Translations under genes and position numbers: made by a program
Origin: CAIUGU01 sp031398625
GTDB lineage: Bacteria > Pseudomonadota > Gammaproteobacteria > Steroidobacterales > Steroidobacteraceae
Assembly (NCBI GenBank): GCA_031398625.1
Contig: JANNNQ010000070.1
Coordinates: 1-5,534, forward strand
Length of the DNA: 5,534 nucleotides
Direction: 5' to 3'
Notes under the pieces: generated by a model
The model's database searches: none
Told to the model about the DNA's origin: nothing
What the model saw: the letters and a program-made list of their open reading frames with translations, nothing else
Shown here: positions 1-5,534 of the stretch, piece after piece
How the letters are laid out: every line of letters starts with the position of its first letter
How positions within the stretch are numbered: the stretch's first letter is position 1

Positions 1-1171
1 CGTCAAAACCAACGGCCACTTCACATGGGTAAATCTGACTGTCTGCCTGGTTGCGGCGGCTGCCTCGGCAATGCCGGAGCCGACTTTATACCTGGTTACC
101 CTGGAGGATGCGCCGCCCCCGAACCCCGAACGAGAGCAAGAGGCGACGCTGCCACCCGGCGCCCCATCCCCTGATCGTGCAGCGGACTCTGAGGCACGCA
201 TCGCTGCACTCAAGGATGAACTGCAGGCCAAGGATGAATTCCTCCAGAGCGTCCACGAGGAACTGGAGAGTTCCAATGAGGAGCTCAAGTCCTCCAACGA
301 GGAAATGCAGTCGGTGAACGAAGAGTTGCAATCCACCAACGAGGAGCTGGAGACCTCGAAGGAAGAATTGCAGTCTGTCAATGAGGAGCTGGGCACGGTC
401 AATTCCGAACTGCAGACCAAGGTGGCGGATCTCTCGCGGGCCAACAACGACATGAACAACCTGCTGGCCGGCACGGGAATCGGTACTGTCTTTGTGGACC
501 ATCAGCTGCGCATCCTGCGTTTCACCCCGTCTGCCAGCGCCATCATCAACCTGATTCCGACCGACATAGGACGGCCGGTAGGCCACATCGTCTCCAACCT
601 GATCGACTACGACAATCTGGTGGCCGACGTTCAGACTGTTCTCGGCACCCTGATTCCCAAGGCGGTGACCGTGCAGACCAGGGAGAGGGCGTGGTACACG
701 ATGCGCATCCTGCCTTACCGCACGCTCGACAACGTGATCGAGGGGGTGGTGATCTCCTTTGTCGACGTCACGGACTCCATGCAGATCAAGGAGTCGCTGC
801 GCAAGGCCAATGAGCTGTTGCGCCTGGCTGTCGTCGTGCGCGACGCACACGATGCAATTACGGTACAGGACCTGAGTGGACGCATCCTTGCCTGGAACCC
901 GGGCGCCGTGCGCCTGTACGGCTGGAGCGAGGCCGAGGCACTGCTGATGAATGTGCGCGAGCGGATTCCGCCGGAGCTGCGCGAGAAAGCCCTGGCCACG
1001 TTAAGACAACTCAGCCGGGAGGAGATCCTCGAGCCGTATCGTACCGAGCGGCTCAACAAGCAAGGCGCGGTCATACCGGTCTCGATCATCTCCACCGCGT
1101 TGGTCAATGAATCCGGTGAGATGTACGCGATTTCGACGACGGAACGGGCGATCGGCGGCGGACCCAAGTGA
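1..1171 (+). CDS. CheB-CheR-PAS fusion-type sensor protein, C-terminal part (5' end outside window)
   Basis: The frame is open from the left edge (first full codon at base 2) to TGA at 1169-1171, giving 389 visible residues. The ATG at 71 is internal: the in-frame residues before it (VKTNGHFTWVNLTV) match the linker that follows the CheR methyltransferase domain in CheB-CheR fusion proteins. Visible layout: linker 1-62; a long heptad coiled coil at about 63-154; a PAS-like domain at about 152-263 ending in the usual VDVT motif (254-257); a second PAS domain at about 273-383 with ILAWNPGAVRLYGWSEAEA. In this family the upstream part usually carries CheB methylesterase and CheR methyltransferase domains; these are inferred, since neither is in the window. 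No kinase domain is visible. It is probably a cytosolic sensor or adaptor, as no membrane segment is seen. Its stop overlaps the start of the downstream histidine kinase, which suggests one operon and a shared pathway. A multi-PAS protein lacking CheB/CheR is the main alternative. Confidence 0.88.
   Translation, partial: VKTNGHFTWVNLTVCLVAAAASAMPEPTLYLVTLEDAPPPNPEREQEATLPPGAPSPDRAADSEARIAALKDELQAKDEFLQSVHEELESSNEELKSSNEEMQSVNEELQSTNEELETSKEELQSVNEELGTVNSELQTKVADLSRANNDMNNLLAGTGIGTVFVDHQLRILRFTPSASAIINLIPTDIGRPVGHIVSNLIDYDNLVADVQTVLGTLIPKAVTVQTRERAWYTMRILPYRTLDNVIEGVVISFVDVTDSMQIKESLRKANELLRLAVVVRDAHDAITVQDLSGRILAWNPGAVRLYGWSEAEALLMNVRERIPPELREKALATLRQLSREEILEPYRTERLNKQGAVIPVSIISTALVNESGEMYAISTTERAIGGGPK
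257..424 (+). repeat. In-frame 21-bp heptad repeat encoding a coiled coil
   Basis: Eight consecutive 21-base units encode seven-residue repeats: EELESSN, EELKSSN, EEMQSVN, EELQSTN, EELETSK, EELQSVN, EELGTVN and a degenerate SELQTKV. The units keep exact register but vary at synonymous positions (GAG/GAA, CTG/TTG/CTC). Selection on the protein heptad therefore explains them better than recent tandem duplication. The repeat lies between the post-CheR linker and the first PAS domain, where it probably forms a dimeric signalling helix. This block is typical of CheB-CheR-PAS fusion proteins. Confidence 0.85.
1168..1171 (+). other. GTGA stop-start overlap coupling the PAS fusion and kinase genes
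   Basis: The GTG start (1168-1170) and the upstream TGA stop (1169-1171) share four bases. Only a weak Shine-Dalgarno-like GGCGGA lies upstream, with 5-base spacing. Termination-reinitiation coupling is the likely way the kinase is translated, so the two proteins would be made in linked amounts. Confidence 0.75.
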
Positions 1172-3342
1172 CCGACCTGCCGAACCTCGGCGAGGACGAC
1201 GCTTCCAGGGCAAGCGCATCGCAGACGCTGCGTCAGCAGGCTGAAACGCGTCTCCAGAGGGCCTCTGCCCTGGCGACCGACAACATCGACTCCCTGTCCC
1301 TGGAAGCCATCCGGCGGATGGTGCACGAACTGCGCGTGCACCAGATTGAGCTGGAGATGCAGAACGAGGAGTTGCGCGCTTCGCAGCTGGCGCTGGACGC
1401 GGCGCGGACGCGCTACTTCGATCTCTACGATCTGGCGCCCATCGGCTATTGCACCGTCAGTGAGCAGGGGCTGATCATGCAGGCCAACCTCACCGCGGCC
1501 GGCCTGCTCGGCGTTTCCCGTGGCGCGCTGGTAAAGCAGGCGTTGACGCGGTTCATCCACAGGGAAGACGAAGACACCTTCTACCTGTGCAGAAAGTCGC
1601 TCATCGAGAGCGGCGTACCGCAATCCTGCGAACTACGGCTGGTGAGGAAGGACGGTACCTGCCTGTGGGCGCATCTGGCGGTCACCGTCGCCAGGGATGC
1701 GAACGGGGCACTCGAAGTGCGAGCGGCGATCACTGACATCGACGCGCGCAAGCAGGCCGAGGGCGCCCTGCGCGGCAGCGAAGATCGCTACCGTATCCTG
1801 TTCAATTCCATCGACGAAGGCTTTAGCGTCATCGAAATGCTGTTTGATGATGCCGGGAAACCGGCCGACTTCCGCTATCTGGAGGTGAACCCGAGTTTCG
1901 AAAAGCAAACCGGCATCCTCGCTGCGACCGGCAAACGCATCCGTGAAATCGCCCCGAATATCGAAGCGCATTGGATTGACGTCTATGGGAAGGTCGCCTT
2001 GACAGGCACTCCGGCGCGCTTCATGGGTGAAGTCAGTGATCTGAATGGCCGCTGGTTCGACGTCTACGCTTTTCGCCTTGGCGGACCCGAAAGCCGCAAG
2101 GTCGCGGCACTTTTCACCAACATTACGGAACGAAAGCTCATCGAGCTGGAACTGAAACGGGCGGTGAGCGCTGCCGAGAAGGCCAACCTTGCGAAATCCG
2201 AGTTTCTCTCCAGCATGAGCCATGAGTTGCGCACGCCGCTCAGTGCGATCCTCGGGTTTGCCCAGCTGCTCGAGTCAGACTCGCCGCCTCCAACGGACAC
2301 GCAGCGGCGCAGCGTCGAGCACATTCTCAAGGCCGGTTGGCATTTGCTGGAACTGATCAACGAGATACTGGACCTCTCGGTGATCGAATCGGGGAAAATC
2401 CCCCTGTCGATGGAGCCGTTATCCCTGTCCGAGTTGCTGCTCGAATGCGAGGCCATGGCTGAGCCGCAGGCAGCAAAGCACGGCATCAGCGTGACGTTTG
2501 CCCCGCTCGAGGCGCCCTGCTTCGTCAATGCCGACCGCACGCGTGCCAAGCAGGTTCTCATCAACCTCCTTTCCAACGCGGTCAAGTACAACAAGGCGGA
2601 TGGCACGGTTCACGTGGCGTGCGCTCCGGGGGATCGGGATTCGATACGCATCAGTGTCCGGGATACGGGTATCGGGCTGACTCGCGAACAGCTTGCGCAG
2701 CTTTTCCAGCCGTTCAATCGCCTTGGACAACAGGCTGGCGCCGAAGAAGGCACTGGCATCGGCCTGGTGGTGTGCCAACGCCTGGTCGAATTGATGGGCG
2801 GCGTCATGGGGGTGGAAAGCACGGTCGGGCAAGGCAGCGTGTTCTGGTATGAGCTGAAGCAGGCGGCTGCACCAAGCACTGTTGTCCGCGAGGTGGCGAT
2901 TGCGCAGACGCACCCGGCAGTCGGCGGGCCGTCGCGGGTCGTCCTGTATATCGAGGACAACCCGGCCAACATGCTGCTCATGGAGAGCCTCGTCCATCAT
3001 CGGTCTACGCTCCGGTTTCTGAGCGCGCGTGACGGCATCAGCGGCGTGGCGCTTGCACGCGCCTCCCAACCGGATGTCATCCTGATGGATGTCGATCTAC
3101 CCGACATCAGCGGAATCAATGCGCTGAAACTGCTGGCCTCCGACCCCAAGACCGCGCGGATTCCGGTCATAGCGCTCAGTGCCAATGCCATGGCGCACGA
3201 CGTTGAACGCGGCAAAGCGGCAGGATTCTTCCGCTATCTCACCAAACCGGTGGACATCAACGAGTTGATGGCGACGCTGGCCTCGGCGCTGGACTCGCGG
3301 CAATCGCAGGCCGTCCGCGGGTTGCGGCAGGGAGAATCATGA
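1168..3342 (+). CDS. Hybrid sensor histidine kinase (PAS-PAS-HisKA-HATPase-REC)
   Basis: 724 residues, complete. It autophosphorylates on histidine and passes the phosphate to its own C-terminal receiver. Layout: helical N-terminus at about 20-82 with the HELRVHQIELEMQNEEL motif common in PAS kinases; PAS 1 at about 83-195 (YFDLYDLAPIGY); PAS 2 at about 206-325; short coil; HisKA with phospho-acceptor H352 in SHELRTPL; HATPase with N box N466/N470, G1 box DTGIG from D499 and G2 box GTGIG from G528; receiver at about 591-712 with E596/D597, phospho-acceptor D641 in LMDVDLP, S671 and K693. All catalytic motifs are present. There are no transmembrane segments, so it should be cytosolic. No HPt domain is present, so onward transfer needs another protein. 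The GTG start at 1168 overlaps the previous stop (GTGA), has a weak GGCGGA at 1157-1162, and keeps the whole conserved N-terminal helix; the next in-frame ATG (1318) would cut into it. The ligand is unknown. Confidence 0.95.
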   Translation: MTDLPNLGEDDASRASASQTLRQQAETRLQRASALATDNIDSLSLEAIRRMVHELRVHQIELEMQNEELRASQLALDAARTRYFDLYDLAPIGYCTVSEQGLIMQANLTAAGLLGVSRGALVKQALTRFIHREDEDTFYLCRKSLIESGVPQSCELRLVRKDGTCLWAHLAVTVARDANGALEVRAAITDIDARKQAEGALRGSEDRYRILFNSIDEGFSVIEMLFDDAGKPADFRYLEVNPSFEKQTGILAATGKRIREIAPNIEAHWIDVYGKVALTGTPARFMGEVSDLNGRWFDVYAFRLGGPESRKVAALFTNITERKLIELELKRAVSAAEKANLAKSEFLSSMSHELRTPLSAILGFAQLLESDSPPPTDTQRRSVEHILKAGWHLLELINEILDLSVIESGKIPLSMEPLSLSELLLECEAMAEPQAAKHGISVTFAPLEAPCFVNADRTRAKQVLINLLSNAVKYNKADGTVHVACAPGDRDSIRISVRDTGIGLTREQLAQLFQPFNRLGQQAGAEEGTGIGLVVCQRLVELMGGVMGVESTVGQGSVFWYELKQAAAPSTVVREVAIAQTHPAVGGPSRVVLYIEDNPANMLLMESLVHHRSTLRFLSARDGISGVALARASQPDVILMDVDLPDISGINALKLLASDPKTARIPVIALSANAMAHDVERGKAAGFFRYLTKPVDINELMATLASALDSRQSQAVRGLRQGES
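3337..3342. other. Shared palindromic stop (TCATGA) of two convergent genes
   Basis: TCATGA is its own reverse complement. On the plus strand it reads Ser-stop for the histidine kinase (TGA 3340-3342). On the minus strand it reads Ser-stop for the CheB-domain gene (TGA 3339-3337). The genes overlap tail to tail by six bases with no intergenic space. No T-tract terminator is visible on either side. Confidence 0.9.
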
Positions 3343-3984
3343 TCGGACTGCCGGTGGCACCGGGTCTTCAGCCCGTGCGATGCGCACAATCTCCCGCGCG
3401 ATCTCTTCGGGGGCCAGGACAAAATCAATGCATCCGCTCGCGATCGCGCTTTCCGGCATGTCTGGCTGACGCGCCGTATCCAGCGTCTGGGCGATGGTGA
3501 TGCCGCCGACCTGCCTGATGCCGCACAGGGCCTCCGCCCCGTCGCCATCGTAGCCGGACACGATCACGGCAATCAGCTTGCCGTCCCAGTAACGGGTCAG
3601 CGACCGCAGAAAAACCGTGATGACATCGGGCCAGCCCCGGGGTTTCGATATCGGCTTGAGTCGAAACTCACCGTCCTCGACATGCAGATCCCGATTCTCG
3701 GGGATGATGAAAATCCGATTGGGTTCGATCCACAGACTGTCCGTGATGAGATCAACCGGCATGCTGCTGTAGCGGGGCAGGATTTCGTGGAGTTGGGTAG
3801 GCATCTTCGTCATGTGATTGACGATAACGATCGCCACCCCCATGTCAGCCGGCAGACACCTCAACAGCCGGATATAGGCGTCCAGGCCGCCAGCAGAACC
3901 GCCGATACAGACAACGGGGAAGGTTTTGGTTGCCTGGCGCGCAGCGGCCGGCATTGGGGAAGTTGCTGGCCCCTCTTGCTTCAC
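3337..3984 (-). CDS. Free-standing CheB-type methylesterase domain protein
   Basis: 215 residues consisting of one CheB catalytic domain. The classical enzyme removes methyl groups from glutamate side chains of chemoreceptors and also deamidates glutamine. The catalytic triad is recognisable: S30 in CIGGSAGGLD, H57 in IVNHMTK, and D148 in SGYDGDG. The typical GGITIAQ and MPESAIASG segments follow. The N-terminal receiver of canonical CheB (about 350 residues) is absent, so control by phosphorylation in cis is not possible. The region before the Asp (PRGWPDVITVFLRSL) departs from the SIDxLF pattern of canonical CheB, so the substrate may not be a chemoreceptor. The GTG start overlaps the Crp/Fnr stop (GTGA) and has GAGGGG at 4002-3997, 12 bases upstream. 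An alternative ATG at 3954-3952 would remove ten poorly conserved residues and also has a distant GAGGGG. It is last in a minus-strand set after REC-PAS and Crp/Fnr genes. No receptor gene is in view. Confidence 0.9.
   Translation of the reverse strand: MKQEGPATSPMPAAARQATKTFPVVCIGGSAGGLDAYIRLLRCLPADMGVAIVIVNHMTKMPTQLHEILPRYSSMPVDLITDSLWIEPNRIFIIPENRDLHVEDGEFRLKPISKPRGWPDVITVFLRSLTRYWDGKLIAVIVSGYDGDGAEALCGIRQVGGITIAQTLDTARQPDMPESAIASGCIDFVLAPEEIAREIVRIARAEDPVPPAVRS
3981..3984 (-). other. GTGA stop-start overlap coupling the Crp/Fnr and CheB-domain genes
   Basis: On the minus strand the GTG start (3984-3982) and the Crp/Fnr TGA stop (3983-3981) share four bases. This is the same junction type as at 1168-1171. 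If CheB translation depends on ribosomes finishing the Crp/Fnr frame, the upstream frameshift would lower its expression. Confidence 0.7.
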
Positions 3985-4782
3985 GCGTTGGCGGCACCCC
4001 TCACGGGTACGCCTCCGTCCGCTGCGGGTTTGTCATCCGGTAACCCTGCCATCGAAGGGCTCTGGCGATACCTGACGTCGGACAGCAGTCGCGCCCGTTC
4101 CTTCCTGACGATGGCGTAGCACTCGCAAGCACTGCCCTCCAGCCCAGACCGGTTGAGCACTGAAATGTGGCCGCGGCGGTAGCGGATAAAGCCGGCGCTC
4201 TGCAGTTTCCCGGCGGCTTCGGTAATGCTCTCACGACGCACGCCCAGCGCGCCGGCTGCCAGTTCGTGCGTCAGGACCAGCTCATTCGATGGCAGCCTGT
4301 CCAGGATCAACAACAGCCACCGGCACAGCTGCTGCTCGATCGAATGGTGCCGGTTGCAGGCGCCGGTCTGGAATATCTGTGTGGCCAGTGCCTGCGTGTA
4401 ACGCAGCAGCTGTCGCTGCATGAGCCCCGCTCGATTGAATTCCTCCTTGAGCAGCTTGCCCCGCAGCCGGTAACCGTGGCCGGCGATCTGTACGGCGGCC
4501 GACCAGAGCGTGTTGTCGCCGCCCATGAACAGCGAGATGCCAAGCACGCCCTCATTGCCCACGCCGGCCAGTTCGGCGGACAGTCCGGATTTGGTAATGT
4601 AGAGGAGGGATACGATCGCCGTCGTCGGGAAGTTAAGCGTACTGCAACGGGGCGCCCGGCCCAAAGACCGTTTCACCCAGCAACAGGGTGACCCGCTCAA
4701 GATGAGGAGCCAGGCGCTCGAATTCTGCGGCAGGAAGCGCGGCGAGCAGGTGGTTGTCTTTGGGGCCAGGCGAGGCGGACAT
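3981..4782 (-). pseudogene. Crp/Fnr-family transcription regulator, broken by an apparent +1 frameshift near codon 50
   Basis: Two frames together make one Crp/Fnr-type protein. From ATG 4782-4780, 49 residues run (LLAALPAAEFERLAPHLE ... LGETVFGPGAPLQYA) to TAA at 4635-4633. One base off, the family motif continues at once (NFPTTAIVSLLY, ELAGVGNEGVLGISLFMGG). Removing one A from TAAC gives LQYAYFPTTAIVS, as the family expects, and a 266-residue protein. Domains in restored numbering: cyclic-nucleotide-binding-like beta barrel about 12-115; dimer helix about 115-160 (CNRHHSIEQQLCRWLL); winged helix-turn-helix about 169-213 with the recognition helix near VRRESITEAAGKLQ. It would bind promoter DNA; the effector is unknown, and no Fnr-type N-terminal cysteine cluster is seen. 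The second frame alone, from a TTG at 4700-4698 to 3981 (239 residues), begins with 22 wrong-frame residues. The ATG lies 21 bases after the REC-PAS stop with no clear Shine-Dalgarno site. A sequencing error would restore an intact gene. Confidence 0.85.
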
Positions 4783-4803
4783 GGAGAGCAGGCGCGTCGC
4801 GCG

Positions 4804-5534
4804 CTAATACTTGCCGGTCAGTTCCACGCCAATTCCGCGGTAACCGATGAAGCCGCAGGACTGGTCGAACATCGGTTCGCCACTTACCTGGAAGCGCTTG
4901 CGCGAACCGTCGGCGCTGTCGCGGCTGAATACAAAGTCCAGGAACGGTTGCCGGGCTGCAATCCTTGATCGCAGCTCCTGCCGCTCCACCTCATTCCAGC
5001 CGGACATGTCTTCGGCGCCTGACGTCCCCTCGAGGCTATCCGTGCGGATACCGAGCATTTCCAGCACCGGGCCGGAGACCCTGGTGAAATTGCCAACCCG
5101 GTCCTGCTCCCAGTACCAGTCGGAGGCCAGCTCGGTCAGACTCCGAAAGCGCGCTTCGCTCTCGCGCAGCTCCGCTGTCCGCTCCTGCACCGTCTGCTCC
5201 AGCACCTTGCTGTAGTTCTCGAGCTGCTTGTACAGCAGCCTCACTTCCAGCATGTTGTAAATGCGGGCCCTTACCTCGACCAGGTCCAGGGGTTTGCTGA
5301 TGAAGTCCTTGGCGCCGGCCTGCAAGGCGCGCAGCTTGTGACCGGGCTGCGCCGTCAATACGATGACCGGCAGGTAGCTTTCGGTCTCGCTGGTCTTGAG
5401 TGCCTCGATCACCTGGAAGCCATCCATCCCCGGCATCTGCAGGTCGAGCAGGATCAGGTCATAGCGGTTCCTTCGATGCAGCGCGCAAACTTCCAGCGGA
5501 TTCATCGTCGAGGTGACGTGCGTGTAACCGGCAG
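4804..5534 (-). CDS. Response regulator with REC and PAS domains (5' end outside window)
   Basis: The frame is open from the right edge (first full codon 5532-5530) to TAG at 4806-4804, giving 242 visible residues. The ATG at 5505 is not the start: the preceding AGYTHVTST is in frame and belongs to the first helix and second strand of the receiver domain, whose first strand and acidic pair lie outside. Visible layout: receiver to about 90 with phospho-acceptor D30 in LILLDLQMPGMDG, T60 in VIVLTAQ and K80 in ISKP; coiled coil about 92-128 (QLENYSKVLEQTVQERTAEL); PAS about 128-238 (SDWYWEQDRVGNFTRVSG to GYRGIGVELT). The chain then stops three residues later, with no GGDEF, EAL, kinase or DNA-binding output. 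It may act through protein contacts, with the coiled coil linking receiver state to PAS. It is first of three minus-strand genes, with 21 bases to the Crp/Fnr ATG. A kinase partner is plausible in the opposite operon but unproven. Confidence 0.9.
   Translation of the reverse strand, partial: AGYTHVTSTMNPLEVCALHRRNRYDLILLDLQMPGMDGFQVIEALKTSETESYLPVIVLTAQPGHKLRALQAGAKDFISKPLDLVEVRARIYNMLEVRLLYKQLENYSKVLEQTVQERTAELRESEARFRSLTELASDWYWEQDRVGNFTRVSGPVLEMLGIRTDSLEGTSGAEDMSGWNEVERQELRSRIAARQPFLDFVFSRDSADGSRKRFQVSGEPMFDQSCGFIGYRGIGVELTGKY

Noticed and set aside
71..73. ATG at 71 as the start of the first gene
   Set aside because: The preceding 23 in-frame codons have no stop and match the linker of CheB-CheR fusion proteins, so the gene begins outside the window.
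86..850. 254-codon open frame on the minus strand opposite the PAS fusion gene
   Set aside because: It is a codon shadow of a clear high-GC gene. Its L/V/H-rich repeats are the antisense of the EELQSxN heptads, and no domain is recognisable.
715..1623. 302-codon minus-strand open frame spanning the junction of the two plus-strand genes
   Set aside because: The plus-strand proteins here are well conserved PAS and kinase N-terminal sequences. The antisense product has no recognisable motif.
1633..3069. Several minus-strand open frames of 123-216 codons opposite the histidine kinase
   Set aside because: The kinase motifs (H352, N466, D499, G528, D641) fix the coding frame. These frames are antisense shadows without motifs.
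4633..4638. Programmed +1 frameshift in the Crp/Fnr gene, in the style of prfB (CTT TGA C)
   Set aside because: The context is GCT TAA C. Slippage of the alanine tRNA from GCU to CUU would pair badly, no upstream Shine-Dalgarno-like stimulator is seen, and Crp/Fnr genes are not known for such recoding. An indel or sequencing error is simpler.
3682..4691. Plus-strand open frames at 3682-4119 and 4167-4691
   Set aside because: They lie opposite the CheB and Crp/Fnr coding frames, which carry clear family motifs. The plus-strand products are featureless.
4783..4803. Possible promoter or operator in the gap between the REC-PAS and Crp/Fnr genes
   Set aside because: The gap is only 21 bases, shows no -10/-35-like elements or dyad, and fits simple operon spacing.
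5503..5505. ATG at 5505 as the start of the REC-PAS gene
   Set aside because: The frame stays open to the window edge with receiver-domain sequence (AGYTHVTST), and a start here would delete the acidic pocket of the receiver.

Overview
The window is a dense, protein-only stretch of high-GC proteobacterial DNA, estimated by eye at about 60% GC. It reads as a beta- or related gammaproteobacterium, judged from the protein families; the species cannot be fixed from the sequence. It holds five genes, all for signal transduction. There is almost no non-coding DNA: the longest gap is 21 bases. No RNA genes, mobile elements, CRISPR arrays or convincing promoters are visible.

Plus strand, left half (1-3342). 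First comes the 3' part of a CheB-CheR-PAS fusion-type gene that enters from the left edge. It shows a long heptad coiled coil followed by two PAS-like domains. It overlaps by four bases (GTGA) with a complete 724-residue hybrid histidine kinase (PAS-PAS-HisKA-HATPase-REC).

Minus strand, right half (5534-3337), read right to left. First is a response regulator with a REC-coiled coil-PAS layout that enters from the right edge and ends with no enzymatic or DNA-binding output. Next is a Crp/Fnr-type transcription factor whose frame is broken by an apparent one-base insertion near 4633-4635. Last is a free-standing CheB-type methylesterase domain, again joined by a GTGA overlap.

The two gene sets converge. 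Their stop codons share the six-base palindrome TCATGA (3337-3342), so the last six coding bases belong to both genes.

Working model (inference): the modules form one locus for sensing and phosphorelay. The kinase has a receiver but no HPt domain, so it would need an outside HPt or direct transfer. The REC-PAS protein is a possible partner. The fusion protein and the solo CheB domain suggest a CheB/CheR-like modification branch with no chemoreceptor, CheA or CheW gene in view. The Crp/Fnr protein would be the transcriptional output if its frame were intact. The most notable points are the frameshift, the receptor-less CheB/CheR theme, and the very tight convergent and coupled gene junctions.
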